Source: Euryarchaeota archaeon UBA258 | GTDB taxonomy: Archaea > Thermoplasmatota > Poseidoniia > Poseidoniales > Poseidoniaceae | Assembly: GCA_002502605.1 (NCBI GenBank) | Contig: DAPR01000013.1 | Coordinates: forward strand, 17,366-49,654 | Reading direction: 5' to 3' | DNA length: 32,289 nt | Shown here: in pieces, positions 14,987 through 23,900 of the stretch | Layout: each line of letters opens with the position of its first letter | How positions within the stretch are numbered: position 1 is the first letter of the stretch | The notes under the pieces: model-generated | Seen by the model: the letters and a program-made list of their open reading frames with translations, nothing else | Told to the model about the DNA's origin: nothing | Databases searched by the model: none | Made by a program: the position numbers and the translations under genes

Positions 14987-17580
14987 GCAACGAAGCGAAC
15001 CACTTCGATCACGTGCTCGCTGGATGGAACTGTGAAGTCTTCAAGCGGTGGCGAGAAAGGAACTGGGGTATCAAGTGCGCCAATCACAACTGGGGCTGCT
15101 TCCAATAAATAGAAGCACGATTCCAAAATCCTGCTTTGCACGGTGTGGCCAAGTCCACCGTTCCATTGGCCTTCTTGCAGCACAACGAGACGTCCTGTTC
15201 GAGCAACAGATTCGATGCAAGTTTGTGCATCGAAAGGCAGGAGCGTACGAAGGTCGATGATTTCAACCTCAACCCCTTCGCTAGCAAGCGTTTCTGCTGC
15301 TATTTTGGCAACGTGGATCATAGATCCCCAAGTGACCAGCGTCAAGTCTCGTCCACCGCGAATCACAGCAGCCTTACCAATTTTGTAGCGTTCTTGAGCC
15401 TTGATTGCAGATTTTACAGGTTTCACATCGACTTTTTGGTTGATGTTTTGGCCCCATCCTGTGAGTCCACCGCCAAGACCGTACAAGCCAATGTGTTCCA
15501 GCATGATGACTGGATCATTCAATTCTGCAGCTTCCATTAACAAATCATAGGCGTCTTGAGGCGAGCCTGGAGCGATGACAACCATGCCTGGGTCATTGGC
15601 AAACCATGATTCAATCATGTTCGCATGGAATGGCCCGGAACGGGTTTTTGCACCGAGAGGCACGCGAATGGTCATTGGGCAATCTGCACCCCAGCGCCAA
15701 CGGAGCATAGCAGCGTTATTGATGAGAGCGTTATAGCCGAGTGCTGCGAAACCACCGAATTGGATCTCGACCATCGGCCGCATTCCAGAAAGAGCTGCTC
15801 CCGTCCCTGTGTGAACGATGACGGCTTCGCACAAAGGCATGTCAACCAGTTTGTCGGTATGGCCAGCGTTTTTGAGCGCCATGTTCATTCCAAAGGCGCC
15901 TGCAACTTCCATATCTTCACCAATGAACACGCACTTGTCTCCGTGCCTGTCTGCGATATCAGCCATCGCTTGTTGTATAGCACGGGCATAGGTCCAGCCA
16001 CCAGATTCAGCATAGGTAAGGCTTGTTTCCCCAACTTCAAGTGGTGCCGGTTCAAGCGATCCTTCATACGGCTTTTGAAGGCGATTAAATCGATCTAGGT
16101 GGGTTTCTGCATCGTTCAGGGTCGTCACGCCCTTAGTGACAGTCAGCGGGTCGGGCCACTCCATTTCGGTCACATCGTTGAAGGCTTGGTCCACAAGGGC
16201 CTGCTCTTCTTCCTCCATGTTGGAGAGGGCAATCTCATCCACTCCAAGGTCGAGCAGAAGTTGGCGATGAGTTGGAATCGGATCTTTTGCTTCCCAATAG
16301 GCGAGGAGTTCTCGGTCCACATAGCCCGGTGGAGTTCCTGATTCATTGCCAAGATAGAGGTCGTCGTGGTGATGGGCGTGGCCACACCCTCGCATGGTCT
16401 CAACGTGAATCAAAGTTGGCCCTCCACCTTCCATGGCGAACTCCCTGGCCACTGCAGCACTTGCATGCCAAGCAGCAGGGTCTGAACCATCGATGGTCCA
16501 AGCTGGGAAGCCCATAGCAACCGCTTTGTCGGCCCAGACTTCAACGCCGGACTGTTTTGCCGGTGGGGTATCAAGGGCGATTTGGTTGTTCTGTAATATG
16601 TAGCAAATTGGTAGGCCGCGGGCCCCAGCGAGGTTCATCGCCTCCCAGAATTCACCAGAAGATGAAGCACCTTCACCGATGCAGGCCACATGAAATCGGT
16701 CGAGGTTTTGCCGCCATGCTGCAAAAGCCAGCCCTGTCATGGTCACGCTTGCAATCGGCAACGGTGCAGTCGGTGGTAGAACCCCAACATGCCATGCTCC
16801 AACGTGCAGGTCTCGCCCTCCGGCGCCTTCCCATCCACCGTTTTGGTTTGACCCTGCTTTGCCGAGGTTGGCCGCCATGACGTCCAATGGTGTATCCCCC
16901 ATAGCCAATCCAAGTCCGATGTCTCGGATCATTGGTGCAATCAAATCCCCGTCGTAGCCTTGGCCCGGCAAGGCATCTCGAGGCGCGTCCAATTGACGAT
17001 TGAGTGCGGTTGCAACTGCAACAACACCCTCTTGCCAAGTTGAACGGAACCCTTTGCCGCCAAAAGTGCCCCCGTCGGGAGTTGGCATTCCATCTGTGTA
17101 AATGGTCTTCAAATGGGCATCGAGTTTTCGAGTGCGCGTCATCAGCCGTTGCCATTCAAGCCTCTGGCCGATGCCGATGGCCATGTAATGGGCAAGCCGT
17201 CGAAAGGTGAGGCGGAGGTCGACCAAAAAGTGTTTTGAGCGGCGATCGAGAAATTCACTCATGGTTCGACGTGGGATGACTTCCACTCCTTCATCGCGTT
17301 CCATTTTTGCTTTTACTTGAGCTTGGAGACCTCGGTGAACGGCCTCCACAAATCGGGTCGTGAAGGTGTGCCAAGACTCTCCTTCAAACTGAGAAGGCTC
17401 GTTTTCGATGAGAACATCCCAAACATTGGCCACAAGGAAGAGATGTCCATCATGCCGTTGTGCGACAAAGCGGAGAACCTCGGTGCGGGCAGCGTCTGCG
17501 AGCAACGGCTGATTGAATTTCAGGGGCCCGCTTGCCCTCCAGTTTGAACCGTGAATCACCGGTAACTCGCCTTGGCTCAT
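14977..17580 (-). CDS. 2-oxoacid dehydrogenase E1, alpha and beta fused
   Basis: Thiamine-diphosphate decarboxylase of a branched-chain/pyruvate-type 2-oxoacid dehydrogenase complex. Residues 1-130 are an extension of unknown role. The alpha part (about 135-510) has the ThDP motif GEGASSSGE at 302-310 ending in NN at 331-332. GEG in place of GDG is also found in branched-chain E1-alpha, as I recall. The HAHHHDD loop near 401-407 is the substrate/phosphorylation loop. The beta part (about 528-867) has GEDMEVAGAFG, PLCEAVIVHTGTGAALSGMRP and EIQFGGF. Fused E1 subunits occur in some bacteria; separate genes are commoner. E2 and E3 are not in the window. Preference for branched-chain acids is an inference. 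Confidence 0.92.
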   Translation of the reverse strand: MSQGELPVIHGSNWRASGPLKFNQPLLADAARTEVLRFVAQRHDGHLFLVANVWDVLIENEPSQFEGESWHTFTTRFVEAVHRGLQAQVKAKMERDEGVEVIPRRTMSEFLDRRSKHFLVDLRLTFRRLAHYMAIGIGQRLEWQRLMTRTRKLDAHLKTIYTDGMPTPDGGTFGGKGFRSTWQEGVVAVATALNRQLDAPRDALPGQGYDGDLIAPMIRDIGLGLAMGDTPLDVMAANLGKAGSNQNGGWEGAGGRDLHVGAWHVGVLPPTAPLPIASVTMTGLAFAAWRQNLDRFHVACIGEGASSSGEFWEAMNLAGARGLPICYILQNNQIALDTPPAKQSGVEVWADKAVAMGFPAWTIDGSDPAAWHASAAVAREFAMEGGGPTLIHVETMRGCGHAHHHDDLYLGNESGTPPGYVDRELLAYWEAKDPIPTHRQLLLDLGVDEIALSNMEEEEQALVDQAFNDVTEMEWPDPLTVTKGVTTLNDAETHLDRFNRLQKPYEGSLEPAPLEVGETSLTYAESGGWTYARAIQQAMADIADRHGDKCVFIGEDMEVAGAFGMNMALKNAGHTDKLVDMPLCEAVIVHTGTGAALSGMRPMVEIQFGGFAALGYNALINNAAMLRWRWGADCPMTIRVPLGAKTRSGPFHANMIESWFANDPGMVVIAPGSPQDAYDLLMEAAELNDPVIMLEHIGLYGLGGGLTGWGQNINQKVDVKPVKSAIKAQERYKIGKAAVIRGGRDLTLVTWGSMIHVAKIAAETLASEGVEVEIIDLRTLLPFDAQTCIESVARTGRLVVLQEGQWNGGLGHTVQSRILESCFYLLEAAPVVIGALDTPVPFSPPLEDFTVPSSEHVIEVVRFVAQS

Positions 17581-17600
17581 GGTTCACCCAACCGTCACCC

Positions 17601-17610
17601 AAATACAAAA
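17601..17610 (-). promoter_or_regulatory. TATA-like box for the fused E1 gene
   Basis: The minus-strand TTTTGTATTT lies 21-30 bases before the ATG, which places transcription start at or close to the start codon, as in leaderless archaeal mRNAs. Confidence 0.5.
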
Positions 17611-17645
17611 CCAACGGGCGGCCAGCCACGGTCAAACGGCCTCGA

Positions 17646-18431
17646 TTAATCCTCTTCTGCACCCAGTGCGCCACTGAGCGCTTGCATTGAAGCGCGGGTG
17701 ACATAGACGGTTGCAAGGATGGAGGCGACAATGCCTAAAACGAGCATCGCACTGCCTGTTCCAGAGGTATGAACGCTGTCTAAGGCACTTCGGTTGAGAG
17801 CGAAACTGCCCAAGGCGTGCCCATAGTAGGCATAGGCAAGCGAATAGATGATGCTTGTTGCATTCGAAGTCATGAACACTCGGAAGGAAACCGGTCCAGC
17901 AGACATCATGTAATTCAGCCATTCATCCGGGATGAGCGGTGAAAGACGAACTAAGATCGAAATCCGCATGGCGTCTTCACCGAGCGCAGTTTCGATGCGT
18001 TGCATTTTCTCATCGGTTGAAATCGATGCCTTAATCGCATCTCGAAACAACCATCTGCCGAGTAAAAAGGCAACCATGCCCCCAATCATTGAAGCCGCAT
18101 AATTGACCAATGTCGCAATCCAAAAGGGGAAAATAGCTCCTGCTGCAACCTTGAGCAGGGGTGAAGGAATCAAAAACACAATGCCCAGAGCAACTGCAAG
18201 GGCGTAGAAGATAGGCCCTGTTGGCCCCATACCTTCGAACCAAGAAATGATTTGGTTGGCATCTCGGAACAAAAAATACCCAGCGGCAGCACATGCAAGA
18301 AGCATTGCTGCGCCAAATAAGGCTCGCCAACGATACAGTTTTGGCTGATTTTCCTTCATTTGTCGCAGGTTTTCCCTGCCATCGATCAGTTGCATTTCAA
18401 CAGGCTTTGGAAGAGAGCCTAATCGCTTCAT
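17646..18431 (-). CDS. VTT-domain (DedA/TVP38-TMEM64-like) membrane protein
   Basis: 261-residue integral membrane protein. After a cytosolic N-terminus of about 35 residues there is a TM helix, then the VTT core: PSPLLKVAAGAIFPF, GGMVAFLLGRWLFRD, and LVRLSPLIPDEWLNYMM with re-entrant character. It ends with another TM helix. Family members act in lipid scrambling or membrane homeostasis; the precise role here is unknown. The ATG overlaps the receiver-protein stop as ATGA, and the purine-rich Glu codons of that gene supply the SD (GAAGAGGA). Confidence 0.85.
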   Translation of the reverse strand: MKRLGSLPKPVEMQLIDGRENLRQMKENQPKLYRWRALFGAAMLLACAAAGYFLFRDANQIISWFEGMGPTGPIFYALAVALGIVFLIPSPLLKVAAGAIFPFWIATLVNYAASMIGGMVAFLLGRWLFRDAIKASISTDEKMQRIETALGEDAMRISILVRLSPLIPDEWLNYMMSAGPVSFRVFMTSNATSIIYSLAYAYYGHALGSFALNRSALDSVHTSGTGSAMLVLGIVASILATVYVTRASMQALSGALGAEED

Positions 18432-19630
18432 TCCTCTTCCTCCGCCGCAGGTAAAGCATCCAGTACATCCTTTAGCATCTGTGCAGCATCCTCAACCTGA
18501 GTCATCAGCGTGATATCAGAAACAGCCCCTGGACGACCAAGGCTCCACATGAGATCCGAAACAAATTCATTGGTCAAGCGAGTCAGTTTGAGCACCTCCG
18601 GGTCGATTGGAACCATGGTGCTGAGGTCATGAATGGCAACAAGGTCAGGGGATTCATCCAAAATTCCATCCATGGCCTCTTCAACTTCTTGTGCAAGACC
18701 TTGTGCTTGGGCCTCAAGGATGTCTTCCATTGATGATTTGAAGCCCTGGTTCATCGCTTTAAGGCCAGGTTTACCTTTGCCGAGGGACGCACTGCGTTGG
18801 AGATCTGAAAACGATGGGGCTTGGTTGTTTCCGGGACCTTGATTCGGCTTTGCATGCGATCCATCCCCACCCCCATCCTGTGCTTGAAGAGCAGAACCAT
18901 CCGCCTCTCCAACAAGCTTGTTCAAAGCCAAACGAAGCATGGCAGACATCATTGAAGGATCGAGTTCATCGTTGACTTCAAGTCCTTCCTCCCCCATCTG
19001 ACCAAGGATTTCATCAATAAATCCGCTATCGATTTTCTCCGGCCCAACCAAGCCTTTGAGCATCGGGAGTGCCCACGTGCTATCGCCCATGGTCATCGAA
19101 ACGTCAAATGTGCCACCGGTTCCTCCTCCGGTGTTGACTTCTGCCGGTGGTGGGACGAATTGCTTCTTTGTGTGGCGGTGAAGTTGTTCGATGAGGGCTG
19201 ACATGTCAATCGGTTTCCCCATCACTTCTGCAACACCTGCTTGGGCAGCGCTGACCAGATATTCTTGGCTGGTGTTGCGTGAGAGGATGACGATTCTGCA
19301 TTTGAAAGCAAACTCTGGGTCACCCATTAATCGCTGTGAAGCATCAATAGCGTCACCGTTTTTCCACTCACTGTCGATGAGCACAACCTCTGGCATGATC
19401 GCAAGAGCGGTGCCTTCTGCTTGGCGAAGCGTACCTGCTCGTGTGATTTCAAAGCCTTCTCGTTCGAGGGTGTTGGCAAGAAGACTCCGTCGACCTTCGT
19501 TTTCGTCTGCAACGATGACTTTGGCGATAGAACTCCCTCCCTTTTCTGTGAGGGGGTGCCGTGGAGTCTTGAACCTCACCCTTCTTTCAATGGTCGCTGT
19601 GCCAATTGGAGAAGACAATTGAATGGCCAA
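18428..19630 (-). CDS. Receiver-domain (REC) protein with unknown C-terminal region
   Basis: Residues 37-152 form a CheY-like receiver with all key positions: acidic pair Asp42/Glu43, phospho-acceptor Asp86 (VVLIDSEW), Ser117 (ILSRN) and Lys139 (GKPI). Residues 160-400 do not match any output domain I know. They include a helical part (190-245), a Gly/Asn/Gln-rich linker with acid-basic patches (about 248-280) and a C-terminal helical part ending in Glu residues. No histidine kinase is nearby. The longest frame starts at TTG; GGGAGGGAG lies just before codon 36 with no standard start beyond it, so the N-terminus is uncertain. It lies between moeZ-like and VTT genes in one operon. Confidence 0.85.
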   Translation of the reverse strand: MAIQLSSPIGTATIERRVRFKTPRHPLTEKGGSSIAKVIVADENEGRRSLLANTLEREGFEITRAGTLRQAEGTALAIMPEVVLIDSEWKNGDAIDASQRLMGDPEFAFKCRIVILSRNTSQEYLVSAAQAGVAEVMGKPIDMSALIEQLHRHTKKQFVPPPAEVNTGGGTGGTFDVSMTMGDSTWALPMLKGLVGPEKIDSGFIDEILGQMGEEGLEVNDELDPSMMSAMLRLALNKLVGEADGSALQAQDGGGDGSHAKPNQGPGNNQAPSFSDLQRSASLGKGKPGLKAMNQGFKSSMEDILEAQAQGLAQEVEEAMDGILDESPDLVAIHDLSTMVPIDPEVLKLTRLTNEFVSDLMWSLGRPGAVSDITLMTQVEDAAQMLKDVLDALPAAEEEE

Positions 19631-19637
19631 TCGATGC

Positions 19638-20801
19638 TTAGTTTACAATTTCCCCAGGAAGGGCGGCTTTCCATGCAAGGATTCCACCATCGAGGTTGTA
19701 CAACTTTGCTGAATCCATTCCTGCTTGAGCAAGCATCATAGCAGCCATTTGTGATCGCATCCCGCTTTTGCAGTGAATCAAAATGTCAGCGTCTTTGGGC
19801 AGAGCATCAAGAACAGACAACACCGACTCATGGGCCACTTGGTGGTCGCAAGAGGCAACCCGTGCTTGTCGGTATTCCATTATCGAGCGCACATCGAGGA
19901 TAAATGGAGCCCAACCTTCTTCGCGGCGAGCAATAAAATCAGTCATCGAAATGTGGTGGAACATTGGTCCCTCATGGGAGGCATCCCCCTCTTGAAATGA
20001 ACCCTTTGGATCAGCCACTGTGCACCACTCAGGTGAAGAAAACATAGACGCTGCGTGGTCAAGATTGTGGACTTTTTCTCTGTCTTTTACATGGCTAAAA
20101 GTCAACGTATTGAACGTCATTTGTTCCGCATCGTAGACAAGCAAACGCCCGGTGAGCACCTCCCCAAGTCCGAGGATCATCTTCAATGCCTCATTGGCTT
20201 GAAGAGAACCAATAACACCAGGCAACACCCCAAGTACGCCCCCTTCTGCACACGATGGAACACTTCCTGGCGGAGGCGGGGTGGTGAACAAGTCCCGGTA
20301 ACATGGACCTCCTTGATGATTGAAGACGCTCACTTGACCCTCAAAACGATATATAGAACCATACACCCAAGGGATGCCTGAGAGAAAACATGCGTCGTCG
20401 ACGAGGTACCGAGTGGGTATGTTGTCCGTGCCATCCACAATGACATCCCACCCGTCACTGAAGATGCCCATCGCATTTTCCGGGGTGAAGCGAGCATCAT
20501 AGGTCACAATTTCAACCTCATCGTTGAGTCCATTCAAGCGTTTTTGAGCGGAATCAACTTTTTTGTAGCCGATCGTTTCAGTGGAATGAAGCACTTGGCG
20601 TTGCAGATTAGAAAGGGCAACTTCGTCGTCATCAATGATCCCTAGACGCCCGACACCCGCAGCTGCAAGATAGAGAAGCACAGGACTGCCGAGGCCTCCC
20701 GCGCCGATGACTAAAACGCTGGCTTCTGCGAGTTTCTTTTGGCCACTTTCACCCACACCGGGCAGAGAATAATGTCGGGAATACCGCCCCTCATCACCCA
20801 T
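19638..20801 (-). CDS. MoeZ-like E1 adenylyltransferase with C-terminal rhodanese domain
   Basis: Activates the C-terminus of a ubiquitin-like sulfur carrier (MoaD/ThiS type) by adenylylation, then thiolates it. The adenylation domain has GAGGLGSP at 33-40, SNLQRQVLH (Arg finger) and PSCAEGGVLG with catalytic Cys184. The C-terminal rhodanese domain (about 283-387) has active Cys344 in HCKSGMRS. It resembles actinobacterial MoeZ: the zinc-binding CxxC is missing, with CYRDLF at that place. It could serve molybdopterin, thiamine, tRNA thiolation or cysteine synthesis. The SD (GAGG) overlaps the stop of the upstream gene. Confidence 0.92.
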   Translation of the reverse strand: MGDEGRYSRHYSLPGVGESGQKKLAEASVLVIGAGGLGSPVLLYLAAAGVGRLGIIDDDEVALSNLQRQVLHSTETIGYKKVDSAQKRLNGLNDEVEIVTYDARFTPENAMGIFSDGWDVIVDGTDNIPTRYLVDDACFLSGIPWVYGSIYRFEGQVSVFNHQGGPCYRDLFTTPPPPGSVPSCAEGGVLGVLPGVIGSLQANEALKMILGLGEVLTGRLLVYDAEQMTFNTLTFSHVKDREKVHNLDHAASMFSSPEWCTVADPKGSFQEGDASHEGPMFHHISMTDFIARREEGWAPFILDVRSIMEYRQARVASCDHQVAHESVLSVLDALPKDADILIHCKSGMRSQMAAMMLAQAGMDSAKLYNLDGGILAWKAALPGEIVN

Positions 20802-20810
20802 GTTTAAGCC

Positions 20811-21296
20811 TCAAAATCCACCAATCATTAACCCAACAATGATCAAGGCCACGAACGCCAAACCGAGGCATAGAAGGACTGTCATGATCGCTGAAATAAC
20901 CTGAGCAGCGCGGGCTTTCCCGTGGTCTGGATGGTAGCTTGGATTCAAGTTTGTGATTTTCAAAGCATTGTTGGCCATGATGAGCGAAACGGGAGCGATG
21001 AGCATAGTCAAAGGGAAGATGAAAAAGCCGATGAGCGCAACAAGTGAAAGCACAAAGGCTGTTGTTGCTTTGGTTTCAGCCATAGGCGCCACCATTCCGT
21101 TGCCCATCATGCCGTTGCCCATCATGCCTTGGCCCATCATCTGCTGCGCAGGCTGGACATTTTGCTGATAGGGTTGGAACGGTTGAGCGTTGGGTTGAAC
21201 CGGCACTTCTCCACGCAACACTTGGGAGGGAATCCCGTATGATTTAGACGCCTCATCCCATTTGAACCCCTTTTCCGGAGTTTGCTCTGGTTGCAT
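20811..21296 (-). CDS. DUF4190-like small membrane protein with Met/Gln-rich N-terminal region
   Basis: 161 residues. The N-terminal 70 are cytosolic-looking, Pro/Gln/Met-rich, with a GFKWDEASKSYGIP segment and a three-fold MMGNG/MMGQG repeat. Two TM helices follow at about 82-112 and 133-160, separated by a polar loop (NLNPSYHPDHGKAR), the DUF4190 arrangement. Function unknown. It heads the operon with moeZ-like, receiver and VTT genes, ten bases before the first of these, and has its own TATA-like box. Confidence 0.75.
   Translation of the reverse strand: MQPEQTPEKGFKWDEASKSYGIPSQVLRGEVPVQPNAQPFQPYQQNVQPAQQMMGQGMMGNGMMGNGMVAPMAETKATTAFVLSLVALIGFFIFPLTMLIAPVSLIMANNALKITNLNPSYHPDHGKARAAQVISAIMTVLLCLGLAFVALIIVGLMIGGF
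21096..21140 (-). repeat. Three 15-bp tandem repeats in the DUF4190-like gene
   Basis: Plus-strand unit GCCGTTGCCCATCAT, third copy diverged (GCCTTGG...). In frame it encodes a five-residue MMGNG-type repeat, so it can change length by slippage without a frameshift. Confidence 0.8.
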
Positions 21297-21317
21297 GGCT
21301 CACGCAGTCGCCATCGT

Positions 21318-21326
21318 GAAATAAAG
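21318..21326 (-). promoter_or_regulatory. TATA-like box for the DUF4190/moeZ/REC/VTT operon
   Basis: Minus-strand CTTTATTTC lies 22-30 bases before the ATG, consistent with a leaderless transcript start, in the 42-base gap after thioredoxin reductase. Confidence 0.5.
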
Positions 21327-21338
21327 CAAGCGGTGGCT

Positions 21339-22268
21339 TCAAAGATGGTTGTCTTCAAGCCACTTCTCGACATCCATGGCCGCCTGGCAACCCATTCCTG
21401 CTGCTGTAATTGCTTGTTTGTAACGCGTGTCAACAACGTCACCAGCTGCAAACACGCCTTCGACTGAGGTCATGGTGTGGCGTTTGTGGACAATGTAGCC
21501 TTCTGAGTCCGTTTCGACTTGACCAGCAAGGAACCCTGTGATTGGCTTGTGACCGATGGCGATGAACGCCCCTGTGACATTCAGCGTTTCCGTGCTGCCA
21601 TCTCGAGGATCTTCAAGCACAGCGCCTGTGAGTCCTTTTTCATCGGAAAGCCATGATTTGACTTGGCGGAATGTTTTGATCTCAATCTTGTCGTGATTTG
21701 CTGCTCGTTCGTACATGATGGTTGACGCTTTGAACACGTCTCTTCGATGGACTAAGGTGACCTTTGATGCAAACCGGGTCAAGAACGTGGCCTCTTCACA
21801 AGCAGAATCACCGCCGCCGACGACCATGACTTCTTCATCTTTGAAGAACGCACCATCACAGGTGGCGCACGTCGAAATACCGCGACCCTTTTGCTCTTCT
21901 TCACCTGGCATGTTGAGCCAAATTGACTCTGCACCAGTGCAGACAATAATCGAGTTGGTGAGGTAGGTTTCGCCCTCGACCACCACCTTGTACGGGCGCT
22001 CGGAAACATCGACGGATTCGACATTTTTGTCTTGAACTTGGAGACCAAAGCGTTCTGCTTGCTCCCTCAACTCCATCATCATCTCCGGACCGCCGATCCC
22101 CTTTGGATAACCTGGGAAGTTTTCAATGTCGGAAGTAAGCATCAACTGACCACCAGACATGTAGCCCGCAAACATGAGCGGGTTGAGCATTGCGCGCGCT
22201 GCGTACAAGCCTGCAGTGTAGCCAGCTGGCCCTGAACCGATGATGATGACATTGTGTGTTTCGGACAT
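21339..22268 (-). CDS. trxB: Thioredoxin reductase
   Basis: NADPH-dependent flavoenzyme that reduces thioredoxin. The 309 residues contain FAD-binding GSGPAGYTAG at 11-20, the redox-active CATC at 134-137, NADPH-binding GGGDSACEEA at 151-160 followed by HRRD, and a C-terminal FAD motif GVFAAGDVVD. Length and order are standard. The frame continues 37 codons upstream, but the ATG at 22268 has a strong GGAGG eight bases before it. It lies 121 bases after ribH, and a T-rich TATA candidate (TTTTTTGTAAAAAC) in that gap could give it its own promoter with a leader. Confidence 0.95.
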   Translation of the reverse strand: MSETHNVIIIGSGPAGYTAGLYAARAMLNPLMFAGYMSGGQLMLTSDIENFPGYPKGIGGPEMMMELREQAERFGLQVQDKNVESVDVSERPYKVVVEGETYLTNSIIVCTGAESIWLNMPGEEEQKGRGISTCATCDGAFFKDEEVMVVGGGDSACEEATFLTRFASKVTLVHRRDVFKASTIMYERAANHDKIEIKTFRQVKSWLSDEKGLTGAVLEDPRDGSTETLNVTGAFIAIGHKPITGFLAGQVETDSEGYIVHKRHTMTSVEGVFAAGDVVDTRYKQAITAAGMGCQAAMDVEKWLEDNHL

Positions 22269-22389
22269 GAAGTGGCCTCCAGCAAATCTCAATGGGTGGG
22301 GTTCACCACTTGAACATTCACCTCGAATCGCTTCAAGCATAGAACCGTTTTTACAAAAAACAGATCGAGGATTTGGCATTGCTTTTTGC

Positions 22390-22788
22390 TTAAAGCATGC
22401 TTGCTATGGCCGCAATTGCGGCACGAGCGTGGGGTTCGAGCCGAGGTTCGATGTGCTGTGGTTCCGCTCCCGGACCGATGATGCCAAGGCCAACTGGTTT
22501 TTCATGAACCAATTGCAATTCAATCACAGATTTGATGACGGCTTGGCCCATTGCCAAGCCATGCTGGGTTTGGCCCTTTTCGATGACACCGAGGCAAGCA
22601 GCGCCTGCAATGCCTTCGATGCTGAGCAACCGGTCAAGCGCCAAAGGCACTTCCATTGCACCTGGCACCCAGATGACTTCCGCAACCTCAAGCCCGTGTT
22701 TTGTGGCTTCGTCCTGTGCCCAAGCGAGCATTCGTTCAATCTCATTTTTGTGGAATGAGCCACACACAAGAGCAATTGATGTTGTCAT
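22390..22788 (-). CDS. ribH: 6,7-dimethyl-8-ribityllumazine synthase
   Basis: Condenses the 4-carbon DHBP with the ribityl-aminouracil to give lumazine. It has 132 residues, slightly short. VPGAMEVPLA at 41-50 forms the substrate pocket and His76 (QTQHG) matches the conserved catalytic His. LGIIGPG completes the fold. AAGGAG lies nine bases before the ATG and overlaps the ribE stop. The frame upstream to 22836 lies inside ribE and is not used. It is the last gene of the flavin operon. Confidence 0.92.
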   Translation of the reverse strand: MTTSIALVCGSFHKNEIERMLAWAQDEATKHGLEVAEVIWVPGAMEVPLALDRLLSIEGIAGAACLGVIEKGQTQHGLAMGQAVIKSVIELQLVHEKPVGLGIIGPGAEPQHIEPRLEPHARAAIAAIASML

Positions 22789-22801
22789 ACGTTTCTTCTC
22801 C

Positions 22802-23401
22802 TTAGTTTTGTGACAGGTACCGTTCAACTGTAGCAACGATTGTTTGAGTGGTTGAATCGATTTCTAGGTTGACTGCGTCGCCAATTTCATGGGCGCCGAG
22901 GGTGGTTAGTCTGAGCGTTTCTGGGATGATGTGAAGCGAGAAGCAACCTTGGTCAACTTCGCCCACGGTGAGTGAAATACCATCAACGCCAATGTAGCCC
23001 TTTTCGAGAATATACTTCCTCATGTCATTGGGCACAAGAACGGAAAGGTCCATGCCTTCCCCCACATCATTGATTGATTGAATGAGTCCAGTCCCCATAA
23101 TGTGGCCAGAAAGAAGGTGGCCGCCTATTTCATCCCCAAAGGCGAGCGATCGTTCTACATTCACTTGATGACCCGTTTCAAGTTCTCCGAGCGTCGTTCT
23201 TGTGAGGGTTTCTTGAATCACATCGAAGTGAACCTCTTGTTGTTCTATTTTCGTTGCAGTTAGGCAAACGCCGTTGATGGCAACGCTGGCTCCAATCGCA
23301 AGGTTCTCGACGTTCGGCAGGGACAACACAAGGGTGCGGATGGCCGTGCCTTCGACGATGGAAGTGACTGTTCCTGTGCCTTGAACGATTCCGGTGAACA
23401 T
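22802..23401 (-). CDS. ribE: Riboflavin synthase, bacterial trimeric (alpha-chain) type
   Basis: Dismutates two lumazines to riboflavin. The start MFTGIVQ is diagnostic. The 199 residues consist of two lumazine-binding barrels: residues 1-97 with GVCLT, and 98-199 with GVDGISLT; GHLLSGHIMGTG lies at the junction. Classical archaea use an unrelated pentameric riboflavin synthase, so this is a bacterial-type gene in an archaeal-type operon. Its ATG shares one A with the ribL stop (TAATG), so the two are translationally coupled. Confidence 0.95.
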   Translation of the reverse strand: MFTGIVQGTGTVTSIVEGTAIRTLVLSLPNVENLAIGASVAINGVCLTATKIEQQEVHFDVIQETLTRTTLGELETGHQVNVERSLAFGDEIGGHLLSGHIMGTGLIQSINDVGEGMDLSVLVPNDMRKYILEKGYIGVDGISLTVGEVDQGCFSLHIIPETLRLTTLGAHEIGDAVNLEIDSTTQTIVATVERYLSQN

Positions 23402-23847
23402 TACTCGCCCTCCTGTGTGGATTGGGCCAATTCGAGAATACGTGCAATGATTTTCCTTGTGCCGTCGAGATCTTCGGAAAGGCCTTCAACTCGAGTCACT
23501 TCAATGTCGGCATATCCAAGTTCAACCAAGCGGGCACGGATTCGGTCTTCTGCATGTTCTTGATCGTAACCAAGGGCAATGACATCGGGGTTGATGGACG
23601 GAAGAATATCGAAGATCGGCACATCAGGGGGGTTGCCAATCATGGCGGAATCAACTGGCTTCAGGCCTTGAACCATGCGCAAACGTAAATCCTGACCGGT
23701 GACGGGTTCATGCTTTCGCTTTCGAACGGTATCATCATGAGCGACAACAACCGTTAGATGGTCACCGAGCGCTTTTGCTTGCTCCATGTAATGCAAATGG
23801 CCTGCATGCAAGAGGTCAAACACTCCAACCGCCATCACGCGCTTCAT
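23401..23847 (-). CDS. ribL: Archaeal-type FAD synthetase (FMN adenylyltransferase)
   Basis: Cytidylyltransferase-like enzyme that makes FAD from FMN and ATP. It has 148 residues, as expected for RibL. The nucleotidyl-transferase signature is VFDLLHAGH at 9-17, VVVAHDDTVRKRK follows, and GYDQ lies at 93-96. The C-terminal Cys residues of the methanogen enzyme are absent. Possible alternatives (TagD, RfaE-like) are less likely given the flavin neighbours. The frame runs from a TTG that overlaps the ribB stop; the ATG at 23847, with GGTGAGG close upstream, fits the family start. The ATG at 23859 is possible. Confidence 0.88.
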   Translation of the reverse strand: MKRVMAVGVFDLLHAGHLHYMEQAKALGDHLTVVVAHDDTVRKRKHEPVTGQDLRLRMVQGLKPVDSAMIGNPPDVPIFDILPSINPDVIALGYDQEHAEDRIRARLVELGYADIEVTRVEGLSEDLDGTRKIIARILELAQSTQEGE

Positions 23848-23900
23848 TGCCTCACCCATTGTTGTCAAAATGCACTTGCACAAGGTTCTACCGGCTGTTT

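Noticed and set aside
15136..15540. 134-codon plus-strand frame
   Set aside because: It is a shadow of the E1 beta region, whose motifs read clearly on the minus strand.
21096..21140. CRISPR-like or mobile repeat
   Set aside because: The 15-bp units are directly adjacent, in frame, and encode a Met/Gly/Asn repeat in a membrane protein; there are no spacers.
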